Shown here piece after piece: positions 12,720 to 23,000 of a stretch of 64,000 nt of DNA. Origin of the DNA: Progne subis subis (Eukaryota > Chordata > Aves > Passeriformes > Hirundinidae); contig JAKJHU010000023.1 of NCBI GenBank assembly GCA_022316685.1, forward strand, positions 7,613,192 to 7,677,191. The letters are read 5' to 3'. The notes beneath the pieces are model-generated. The model did not search any database. It was not told where the DNA came from and worked only from the letters and a program-made list of their open reading frames with translations. Within the stretch, counting starts at the first letter, position 1; each line of letters begins with the position of its first letter. The position numbers and the translations under genes are program-made.

Positions 12720-12850
12720 CAGAGCTCTCAGGGAGAACAGGGGTAAAAGCAACAGTAAGTTTCCAGACCCTCTTCCAATGCTATTCCCAGTCACTCAGAG
12801 CTCTCAGGGAGAACAGGGGGAAAAGCAACAGTAAGTTTCCACACCCTCTT
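12720..12850 (+). repeat. Local tandem duplication, 76-bp period
   Basis: A ~55-bp segment starting 'cagagctctcagggagaaca' occurs at 12720-12774 and again at 12796-12850 with only about two differences, offset by 76 bp. The spacer before copy 2 contains 'attcccagtcactcagagct', which also occurs identically at 12137-12156 inside the neighbouring LTR-like block. This suggests that a repeat end was locally duplicated. Confidence 0.85.
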
Positions 12851-14811
12851 TCATGCTTATGCTAAGTACTGATGGTGAATTGTGCACTGAAAATGAATAC
12901 CATGGCATCTCCTGGCTACTTTGCACTAGAGATGTTAAGATGTTAATGGCTGTCACTTTCTTAGTCCTGTGGCCAGTCTAAAGGTCTTGTTCCTTTCCTG
13001 CAGAGCAGAGAGATGGACAAAAACAATGGAGAGACAGTTTCAGTTATTGAAGCAAACCAAACTAATGCTGGATGGAGAACAATTCTTTATTCTTTGAAGC
13101 TTTTTTAAGGATTTCTAAGTTGATTTCTTTTCTTTACTATGATGAAACCAAAACCTCTGTGATAGGGGAGGAGAAGATACAGGGTTCTTCCCTATGCCAT
13201 CTCTCAAAAAGGAAACAAATGATCAGCAACAAAATGCCATCAACAACTGAGCAGGAAATGTGCTGAGCTGAATTGGGAATCCCGATTCAAAACTTGCATT
13301 TTGTCTAGGTCCCTTGGAAATGGCTTTTTCCTGTTTATTTTCTGAGTCATATTCTACCAGTGGATCAGTGTTCTCTATAACCAGAAAACCCCACACCATT
13401 AAAAACCTTCTCCCCCCACTTTACCAACTGGGAAAATCACAAGTGCTTGAGCAAGGTTAAGGTGATGTATAATACTGTTAATAATGTTCTGTGAGTTGTA
13501 TATATTAAAAAGTTATTTTTATGTAGATATTAGCTCATGACTTGGTTTCCTTAACATGTTCAGCAGAGTTGTAACTTCACATGTAAATTTGTTGGTGATA
13601 ATTCAGTACTGATTCCAAACTGCACTGACAAGAGAAAATTCTGCTTAGCAACATCACTGCTGATTGTAGATATGATGGCAGCTCTTATTTCTGTTGTCCA
13701 TGCAATTACTTCTTTTCACAATCTTTACAAAAGCCATTGGAAAACTAGCCTTCAGAATTATTTAAGAGGAACCATTCCCCATTCCTCCTCAATTTTTCTT
13801 TTGTTTTCTTTTTCCCTGTTTTCAGTGATGTCTTTACTTTCCTTTCCACACATCTTGCATTCAACTTTTCCTATTTACATCTCTTTGCCATGGCTAACTA
13901 TTCTTCATTTCATCAGGGTAAGGATTTTATTTTTCCATTTCTTTTCTATCCTGTTCACAATGCATAAGAAGCAAGAACAAAAAGAAGCATTTTGTAGAAT
14001 GGATATTGCTTTTTGTTTTGTTTAATTAAAAGTTGAAATTGAGCATACTGCAACAGAAAATATTGCATCATAGTATTGAAATGAGCAATCATTATCATTT
14101 AATGCATCCTAAAAAATTATAGTGACAAAAGTGACATGTTCGGTTTACATGTGGTGTTTGTCAATGCTCTGGATTCATTAACCTGTTCTTGCAGGCAGAT
14201 TTTGTCACCACAAAGTGTAATGCATTTATTTCATTGTGCAAAAGCATTTAGAGACATATTAGTATGGTATTCTAGTCTGAAAGAGGAGAAAAATCACAAC
14301 AAACATAACAGTGAAAATTCGAAGAGTGTTCGGGTCATTCAGTGGGAAATGTGTGGTCCTGTACCCAAGGCTGTGGTTAAATCACAGTGGTTACTTACAT
14401 CTCTTGGTACATCTCTGTCTACAACTGGTCTGGATGGGCAGAGGCTTTTTGAGCTTTTAAAATGCTTCTAAAGCAACATAAGCTACACTGACAAAATAAA
14501 CCCTGTTCTACAAACTTGTTCCTGCATAGAACGACATTGATTTCAACAGCTTCAATTCATGCCTTATAGCATAACTTGACCTTTCTTTAGGTGACGTGTT
14601 TCTTTTTAATTTCATAAAGAATTTTGTATATGGGAGCCAGTGTGATGACAGAAACATGTAGCACATAAAATAGCTTAGTGGATATAGTGGATTGAGTGCT
14701 GGCCAAACACCACTGTACCTACCAAAACAGTGGATCAAACACTAATGCTTTCCAAAAAATGGTATTGAGTTACCTCTGCAAGTCAGGATCATTCCTGAAG
14801 TGTTCTAGCTG

Positions 14812-14834
14812 TACACATACACACACACACACAT
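14812..14834 (+). repeat. (AC)n microsatellite
   Basis: A short, slightly interrupted AC dinucleotide run of about 11 units within the long SH3KBP1 intron. Confidence 0.9.
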
Positions 14835-17502
14835 CTGGAATCCTGAAACAAATCTTGTCTATCCAAAGCAGGGTTGCTTTGGCATCATCTAGTACTTAAA
14901 ACCATATGGATTTCAGCTAAGTGATTTAAGGAATAAGCCACAAAGAATTAAAAATAATGTATCTGCTGTAGAAATGATCAGTTAATCCCCACAAGAAGCA
15001 GTTTCTGTGCTTTGCAGAAAGACTGAATTGCACAGAGCCAAGTGGACATATCTTTCCAATATTTTTCCTGGCTCTTTACACATTTTACTTAGTATTTATG
15101 AAAGCAGTTAATAATCTTCACCAGTGCTAACATAAGGCACAGTATGCCTTCATTGATTCCTACTGAAACATCTAATGAATGGTAGATGAAATATCATAAG
15201 AGCTTCCTTGGAAGCTGGTTAGTGCAAGACTGTTCTTTAGCATTTCCTCAGACTTTAATCTGCAGAGTATTTGCTGGTGAATCTCGGAGTACTGGCCAAA
15301 GCCATGTGATTACCCGTTCTTTCTTTTCTGTCCCTCCCTGCAAGACTGTCACTACCTTGGCTGAAAGGGTAGTTAAAAATACCCCCGCGAAAATACCTAA
15401 TAAACAACCAAAAAAAAATCTTTAGTATATCATGTTTCCTTGGGCTGTATTTGCAGTTGTTCAAGAGCTGTATTTGTCAGGAGAGGTGATCACTGTGCCT
15501 CTGACTGCAAGAAAAAGTGATCTAATAGGATTTGGCCCACACTAGGGAAGGAGATGGAGAATATTTCCAGTAAAATGTTGTAGAACTGGAGCAGGTTTGT
15601 CTTTAAATCGCAGGCTGTGAGATATTAAAATTATCTCGCCTGAAAACACAGAATAAAAGTTGGAAAATCAGAAAATTCTGGTAAATATAAGGGTCGGAGG
15701 ACAAAATGTGACTCGTAATGAAGATCAAAATCTGCCTAAACCTCTTTCTATGCTGCTATTCATGCTCATTTTAATAGGGCAAAGCAAAGGAATGGAATTG
15801 CCCGACTGGTTTAAGTTGTAATATTTATGTCAGTGAGTCAAAATCCCCCATAAACATAATTCTGGACTGTAAATATTGTAATCAGGAATACAGTTATGCT
15901 TCTTTTTATAAATTAAGTAGGGCTCTTGCCCTGAGGGGTCCAGAAAAAAGCAGTAAAACAGAAATTTAAATTGGTCACCATGTGTATCAAGTTGAGGTGC
16001 CTGAAAACAGCATATCCATTTCTTCTAGCTCCTCAGTTTTCTTGACCTTTCAGTTCTTTCTTGGCCTGTTCCAAATTGTTAAAAATAAAATCCTTATGAG
16101 GGCACTGGCGAGTGGTTAGCAAAGCTCGTTATGGCGGCTTTCTACATTCAGCTCTTAAAGCGATAAAAGTCGGGATGGAAAGGGGAGAAGATAATTGGGT
16201 GCTTTAGGAAAGGTTGTCCTAAAGTCCCAGCTGTGCAGTGACTGACTTGGGGAGCCAGGTGAGCTATGCTGTTTGGCTCCAAGGCACAGAACCTCCCTGG
16301 CACATCACTCCTGCACTCCTGAACACAGGAACCTTGCAGCCAGGGCGCTCTCCTCCTAAAACTGCATTACCCAAATCTTAAAAAACAAGTCTGTCATTCA
16401 TTATGGGTGAGATTTGCTGCCTGAACCCTGGCTGGGAGTATGGCTGTATTCCTCAAAGGGTATGATGCTGTTCAGTATGGAGGGAGTAGCAGAATCTGGG
16501 TGCTTGAAGTAGTTAAAATAATTGTAGTCTTCTGAAAATTCCCAGTAACATTCAAATTATTGAGTTCTTTTTTGATTTCTGCTATACATTGAATGGGCAC
16601 TAATGCAGAAGATTTTGTCTGCAGTGTGTGTCTCATTTGACAGCTTTAAGGATTATTGCATTTAAAGACTGTATATATACTATTTCACATGCCTGTTGTC
16701 AACCCATTAACTGTACTGAAGATGATTATGAAATGAAATCCACCTCTGGCTTTTGTGACATAATCTTCAAATTAAATTTTGCCTCGTTTCCTACTTTGCC
16801 TACTTTGCCTCATTTCCTTCAGCCCTGCTGCTTTTCTGTTCTGTGAAACCCTCACCATTAGCATTCTAAAAGTGTTGATTCTCTTATATATCACTTCCCA
16901 TTTCAGTTTTTTTCAAGGTGAAATCTCTCTACAAATTAAAAAAAACCTTTCTGTCATCATTATGTATAAATGACTTTGCCCAAATACTAGAAAACCTAAA
17001 TGGAAGATAAAGCCTAGCTACATTTTATGCCAGAATAGTAAATGCAGGGGATAAAAGGGGTAAGGAAGGAAGCATAACCACTTAACTTTTTATTTCTGGG
17101 GTCTTTGGGGGGACAAGGACTGAACGTTGTTTTCTAGGAAGTACAAGTCTAATGAGTTTAGAACTTTTTCTCTAAATAATTTGCTTTCCTGGATCTGGGC
17201 ATTTTTTAAAAATGCCACCATTATCCTTTAAATAACCATGTTTCCAAATGAACATAGCAATGGGGAGAAATATTCTGTTCTTAAGTAGCTTGGAAGGATA
17301 CCAAGGAATAATTCTTGCACAGCTAATGTTTTTTCTTATTCATGAAATATGGTTGCTCAGTAAGCCAGACTGTATGTATTATACTGATGTATTAAAATTA
17401 TTCTGATGCCTTTCTCCCCATCTCATGAATTACTTCATGGATTACCAGCTTGATCAGTGAGACAGTAATAATGACAAATGCATGTGTTTAATTGTAGAAC
17501 AA

Positions 17503-17640
17503 ATATCAATATATCAATATATATCAATATATCAATATATCAATATATATCAATATATATCAATATATATCAATATATATCAATATATATCAATATATCA
17601 ATATATATCAATATATATCAATATATCAATATATATCAAA
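17503..17640 (+). repeat. AT-rich minisatellite of ATATCAAT / ATATATCAAT units
   Basis: About 138 bp of tandem units alternating between 8 bp (ATATCAAT) and 10 bp (ATATATCAAT). The two-base difference gives an irregular higher-order pattern. It creates a spurious open frame of Ile/Tyr/Asn/Ser/Gln repeats. It lies in an intron and is expected to vary in length between individuals. Confidence 0.95.
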
Positions 17641-18834
17641 TATATTTTTTAATTAGGGAGTTAATTGATGAGAGCCATCTCTTATGTTCTACGTGTTTAA
17701 TAGAATCTTCCTTACTCTTTGTTATAACCAGACAAAGAAGAAGCTGGACCAGTGCAGAGTCCAGGTCTGCTGGATGCTGATGTTGCTGTACTGGCAATTA
17801 ATGTGGCTGGGAATACAGCAGACTGGACTTTTTCTTTAATGGCACTCCATTTGGGCCCTGCAGGAAGGCTGTACATTTTGCTTAGTACGTAAATTTAAGC
17901 TCTCAATTTCTAATAGCTGCAGAAATACAAACTAGAATCAAATCTCTGCATTTAATGACCTCATAAGTGAGTTTAATATAGTCAGAACAATATAGCCTTG
18001 CTTTCCACCAGCAAAAAATAATCGAATCACCAGCACGAGTGAGTTACTGAATCCACAGCATATATGACTGCATGGCAGGAGTTTTGTAAGTGGCTCTGTT
18101 GCTCATTCTACTAGTTACCAGTTCCTTGGATGGGAATTTTCTTGAATGAATATCTCCACAGGTGATGATTGTGGAAGGTGGTGATAGCCTTAGATGCAGA
18201 GCAGATTTAGGAGGAAGAACAACATCTAAATAAGGGGGACAAATGGAGAGAAAATGGCACATAAGAGTGCTGAAAGTGGATTTACTCTTTTATTGTTGTA
18301 CCAAGTGTTGTCCATTACCCTTTAATAGAATTTCATTTAGAGTATCAACTGAATGGCTGTGATTTCACTAGTCTGGCAGCAGATACTACCCGTGGAGCCT
18401 TTATAGCCTCTCTTCTACTCTCTTTGAAATTCAGTGCAGGTATAGGCTGCTTTAGTTTATTTTTCTAGCTATCAAAAATGCATTCAGAAGTGGAAAAAAT
18501 GTAGGATTCCAAATATTTCTTGATAGTAGAAGCTTTGACCATAAATGTTCATCTTTTGTGGTATTTATAAAATGCATGGAGCAAATTATGTCTGCAAATG
18601 CTTACGGGTCTCAAGGATGCAAATTCGTACACTTTTCTGTTTATCAACACATTTTACAACTTAAACCTGAGTATTTTATTGTTCTGATTAAATACAGAAC
18701 TCTAGGTATTTACTAGTTCATTTAAGCCAAAGAAACATATTGAATTAATTATTTCACTGTTTTTTCATTGATTGTTTTCCATATGAGTGTAGATACCTTT
18801 TGTAAGAGCAGAGAAAGGAACAGTGGCACTTAGA

Positions 18835-19160
18835 GAATCACAGAATCTTTAAAGTTGGAAAAGACCTCCAAGATCATTGAGTCTACCCAGCAGAGCCAAG
18901 TCCACTACTAAACCATCTCTCTGAGCACCACATTTATGCATTTGCTGAATACCTTGAGGAGCACTGACTCTACCACTTCCCAGAGCAACCTGTTCCAATG
19001 CTTGCACCACACTTCCAATGAAGAAAATTTTTTTAGTATCCAATCTAAATCTCCTCTAACTAAACTTCAAGGCACAACTTCAGGCTGTTTCCTCCTCTCC
19101 TGTCACTTGTTACCTGGGATAAAAGACTGACTCCCACCTCACTCAACCTCCTTTCATACT
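18835..19160 (-). repeat. CR1 LINE fragment, 3' end
   Basis: On the + strand it opens with 'gagaatcacagaatctttaa' and a 'gttggaaaagacctccaagatcatt' stretch, the reverse complement of the CR1 3' end. It continues through recognisable UTR and late-ORF2 segments ('cagagcaacctgttccaatg', 'ccaatctaaatctcctctaa', 'ctcctgtcacttgttacctg'). It is a 5'-truncated, diverged copy of about 325 bp with no intact coding sequence. The distal boundary is approximate. Confidence 0.9.
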
Positions 19161-19253
19161 TCAGTGTGGACCACAGAAAGGGAAAATGGAGAGAGGGAAG
19201 TCACACACTGCAGCTTTCCTAGGCTAGCAAAATAACTTCAGCCAATTTCCTGC

Positions 19254-19333
19254 CCCCCAAAGCAGAAGTCTCCTCTTCCCCTTAGTTTTAGCACCCCCAA
19301 AGCAGAAGTCTCCTCTTCCCCTCAGTTTTAGCA
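19254..19333 (+). repeat. Tandem duplication, 40 bp x 2
   Basis: A unit beginning 'cccccaaagcagaagtctcc' and ending 'agttttagca' occurs twice in direct succession (19254-19293, 19294-19333) with a single T/C difference. The near-identity implies recent slippage or an assembly artefact. Confidence 0.9.
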
Positions 19334-19448
19334 GCTTGAATCAGTCCTGTGGTACTGGTACTAATTCTTCCTTCAATGCAAGTATTTGCATGGGTTGGTA
19401 TATGTTATTGAAAAATGAGCTGGATTAAAGCTTGCTCACTCACTCACT

Positions 19449-19471
19449 AAAAAAAAAAAAAAAAAAAAAAA
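19449..19471 (+). repeat. Poly-A run
   Basis: A run of 23 A preceded by a short CTCA repeat ('ctcactcactcacta'). It may be a simple-repeat tail; no recognisable retroposon body precedes it. Confidence 0.85.
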
Positions 19472-21457
19472 GAAAGTAATGTGGGAAAGAGTGGCTGGGG
19501 CAAATGATGGAAGGATTGCATCAGCCTCCACTTCTGCTCATGTGCATGAGTATCACCCATTTAGAGGGGGGTATATATTTTTGATGGTATTACATTTTTG
19601 CTGTGCAGTTTAGCAAAGTAACTCAGTAGTGAAAATTAAAATTAGACAATATGTTAATATATTGATTACTGATTTGCTTTGTGATCTTAAGTCATTTAGC
19701 TGTTTTATGGGCCAGCCTCAAACTGGATCTTAATGGAAACCAGCTCTTATGCTTGCTTGCCTTTTTTTTTTTTTCCAGAAAATAATTTTTTCCTTCTAAT
19801 TCTCCTCTCCTGAAACCCTGAAGTTCTGTAGGACTCCAGACAAGTTTTGTGCAATCTGCTAAAATGAGCTCATTTTAACTTTCAAACACCCGACGTGTTT
19901 GGTACAATTGAGGCTTCAGATTGCCAAAATCCCACTGACAGAATGGGTGGGTGACCTACCTTTGCACAGAGGCTGCAACAGTCAATAAAAAGAGCAATGA
20001 CAAAAATACATGGCAGAGGACAGTGGGGTCACTGGTTATATATAGGAAGAGTCACTCTAAAAATAGAGTAGCATTTGGAGGTGAATAATCCTTAGACTAT
20101 TTCAGCGCTATTGAAAGTGCTCTCTTTTTTTTTTTCTACTTTTTTTTTTTTTTTTAATCTCTTGGAGGTGGAAGGACTTTGCTGAATGAGGAATCTCCAT
20201 TCTCATTTTACTTTCTAGCTGACAAATCATGAATACTTGAAATCAATTTGAATGTCCTTCAGTGCATGTAGCTTATTGCACAGGCACATTAATTAATTAG
20301 TTTTTGCCATTGTGTAATTTTGTGTGATGATTGGTTGTAACACGGCAACAAAACTGGATGTTCAGAAATTCACTGTTCTTTAATAGGGAAAATTTAGTGC
20401 CTAGTATATAGAACTATTAACTTAAAAGCTGTTTTTTCCTACATGTGTGCAATGAAAAACAGTCTCTTAATAATGAATATCATTGCTATATTTGATTGAT
20501 ACCTGAAAGTTATTTTAAAGAACTATGATGTATCTTGTCTAAAGTACCTCTTGTGTGTTTTCTGACTCCTTCCTGCTCAACATATGCTGTAGGGCATTTT
20601 GAAATGAAGGTGAGTGAAACTGATACAACCCATAAAAATAGATGAATGGTATTAAGCCGTTTGATTTATCCATGTAATCATGAGCTGTGGTATTCCTTGA
20701 GCCTCCGCATGGTTGTTTCACGTAAACATGTTACCCTGTGGCTGGATTCAGTAAACACTTCCCCAGAGCTTTTCGCTGGCCGTGGGGATGGTTGGAACAG
20801 CATTCAAGCAGACCTGCTTTCCCTGGGCTCTGTACAGCTTCAGGAACCTCTGGGAGCTCTTACTTCCCATAGCCTCTGGACTACTGGAGGGAGACAGTGC
20901 TCTCACCTGCGCTTCCTGGAAACCATGGTGCCGCCAGCTGCACGTGTCTGGGAACCTGCAGATCACTTCCAGCTTGATCATTCTCATTCTGCACTCTCCT
21001 GAGCAATTACTGCAATGCAGAGCTGACAGTACAGTTCCTGAGACAATGTGTGCACAGTCTTATATCTCCAGTTATTCAGGAAAAAAATAAATAAATTACT
21101 AACCCCTTCAGTAGCCAGATGGAAATTTTGAAACTGTTTATTCCATGCCATAGAACCCATGATGTCATTTAGCTTTCACTATGCTGAAAACAAAGCCAAA
21201 GGCTCCTCTACACTTTCCCCCTCTGCTTTATTGTGTTTGAGATGGAAGGTTAATTGTTCTTGGCAAGGGTTACTGGATTACAGCTGCCTTTGACTTCCAG
21301 GTTTTTTCAGTGCCATTGTGGTGGCTAAATATGTGCAGAACACTGTGACACATTGGGGAAAATGGGATTTCATTTCTTTGAAATTAGAAAAAAATGTGAT
21401 TCTTTCCCTTTGAAGACAATTGCCAGAAAACCAAATCAATTCTATTTTATTTTTAAG

Positions 21458-21567
21458 ACTTGGAAGGTTTTGATTCTGTAATACCAATTGCTGAGAAGCT
21501 AAATCATCCAACTACAACCAGACCAAAAGCTACTGGCAGGCGACCACCCTCCCAGTCTCTAACATCT
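21458..21567 (+). CDS. SH3KBP1: SH3KBP1 coding exon with capping-protein interaction (CPI) motif
   Basis: A 110-bp exon with acceptor 'atttttaag' and donor GTAAGT. It completes an Asp codon and reads [13 protein letters not shown], then [17 protein letters not shown], then SQSLTS. The second stretch matches the CPI consensus LxHxTxxRPKx6P shared by CD2AP and CIN85, which bind actin capping protein and modulate filament-end capping at the cell cortex. All consensus residues (Leu, His, Thr, Arg-Pro-Lys, distal Pro) are present, so the function should be retained. Differences from human are few (SVI for SVV, N for S). The exon ends in phase 0 and joins to 22875. Confidence 0.97.
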
Positions 21568-22874
21568 GTAAGTTAATTTTCCTTTTCTTTAAAAACTATT
21601 TTTAAAACTATTTTTTCTGAATATCCCCCCCCTCCTACTTGTGTTCCTTGGTGGTTTTACTACTTTTACCCAGCCATTCCTTCACACGTACAATGAGGCA
21701 GAGAGATGCAGATCAGGCAAATTACTGTCAAAAGGCTGCCAGTGTTTTGAATTCTGATGTTTAAAACATTCCCTTCTTTCTAAGGTTTATACCCCCTTAT
21801 TTGGGTGCTGCCAAGTGTTCCTTGCCAGCCATGACTGAGCCCAGAAAAATCCCTCATAAAAATCTTGGGAATAGACTAATTTGTGTGAAGTATTGAGGAT
21901 TTTGAAAGGGTTTCCCAAAAGAAGCGTTTCTCTTGGTTTCTTGCAGACATTTACCAGATTTTGAGGACGTAAAGACCATTCAGTCTTCAACAGCCCTCCT
22001 TGAGCTATCATGTGTTTCTTCTCACTCAGGTCACAGTTGTAAATACGAGGGTGATTTAAATTTCACTCCCTAATATCTACCTGTAGACAAGTTGGTCTCA
22101 TAAACGATACTTTGGAAACCACTGCTTAGTTTTTCAATGTCTTTTTCTTTGGGCTTTGGGGTTTGTTTGTTTCCATGCATTATGCGTTCTGGAATATCAG
22201 AATGAGAGCAACTATTGATGGTTACCTGGGTCCGTGTTGCTGAAGAAAAAGCAAAGTGGAAGGAAGCAAAAAGGATTACGGTGAAACTAATGGAACTCAA
22301 AAAAAGAGAATACTTTCAAAATTGACTGCTGTCATTAGTACAGAAATACAAAAGAGCAGTGTAGAGGTTTTCCTTCCCCTGTCACACCTATGAGGAAAGG
22401 ATCAAGGGGTGGAAAGAACCTTCCCTTTCCACGCCTTTACCCGGAGGCGGTGCACAGGGCAGCCCTGGCAATGCCAGCACCGTGCCCTGGCAATGCCTGG
22501 GGCTCCGGAGAGCAGCAGGGTGAGACCTGCTCTGAGCAGAGCCACGGCACAGCCCGGGACAGAGCGGGGATCCCCACGGCACAGCACGCAGTGTCCTGCC
22601 GGGGACTGCAGCCTGCTCTCATCTCGTGATACCGTGCAGGGCAAAGCTGTAAATCAATGTTGAATTCAACTCGTAAGCGTATCTTATTTCTTGGATGCTT
22701 TGAAAGCAGTCTAACTTTGAAAATAAGTTGCAAAAGAGGGGCAGTGGGGGGACAGAGAGTCCTGATTTTAAGTATTGTTACTTTGAAGGTGATAGCTAAA
22801 AAAGTTCTTGTGCAATGAAAATATCTCTGCTTTTCTTTCTGTTCTTCTTTTGTGGTGTGTGGTTGTCTACACAG
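21568..22874 (+). other. SH3KBP1: SH3KBP1 intron with GC-rich patch
   Basis: A 1.3-kb intron. Most of it is AT-rich, but 22,430-22,625 is markedly GC-rich with internal direct repeats and lies only 250 bp upstream of the next exon (see findings for a possible internal promoter). The acceptor is 'tctacacag'. Confidence 0.75.
22430..22625 (+). other. GC-rich intronic patch with direct repeats, possible internal promoter/exon
   Basis: About 195 bp of high GC in an AT-rich intron. A 13-mer (ccctggcaatgcc) occurs at 22463 and 22485, and a 12-mer (ccacggcacagc) at 22542 and 22574. A consensus-like donor AGG|GTGAGA follows 22519. An ATG at 22493 gives nine codons (MPGAPESSR) up to that donor and would splice in frame to the phase-0 exon at 22875. 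Rodent Ruk/SH3KBP1 is known to make short isoforms from internal promoters, so an alternative first exon is possible. It could equally be a chance GC-rich sequence. Confidence 0.3.
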
Positions 22875-23000
22875 TCATCCCTTTCAAGCCCTGATTTCTT
22901 CGACTCGCCAAGTCCTGAAGATGAGAAGGAAGAACATGTTTCCATTTCTCACAAAACTCTTGAAGTGTCAAGGAAATCAAGAACTGTTACAATATCACAA
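22875..23000 (+). CDS. SH3KBP1: SH3KBP1 coding exon (Ser/acidic segment)
   Basis: A 126-bp phase 0-0 exon (42 codons) between 'ctacacag' and GTAAGT. It reads [20 protein letters not shown], then [16 protein letters not shown] and TVTISQ. This corresponds closely to the human [21 protein letters not shown] segment, ending in TVTISQ. It is a disordered, acidic, Ser/Pro-rich stretch with several SP dipeptides that could be proline-directed phosphorylation sites (an inference). Being a multiple of three in length, it could be skipped without a frameshift. The identity is secure. Confidence 0.96.

Larger units (their letters stand above)
9737..21457 (+). other. SH3KBP1: SH3KBP1 long intron
   Basis: An 11.7-kb intron, the longest wholly within the window. 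It contains a GC-richer patch at about 10,310-10,530, an LTR-like block at about 12,080-12,640, a tandem duplication at 12,720-12,850, an (AC)n run at 14,812-14,834, an AT-rich minisatellite at 17,503-17,640, a CR1 fragment at about 18,835-19,160, a 40-bp duplication at 19,254-19,333 and homopolymer runs (19,449-19,471; T-rich near 20,130-20,157). The rest is featureless. No coding exon consistent with SH3KBP1 lies inside it, since flanking exon phases and protein match directly. Confidence 0.8.

Noticed and set aside
17478..17780. 100-codon frame rich in Ile, Tyr, Asn, Ser and Gln
   Set aside because: It is the translation of the ATATCAAT minisatellite.
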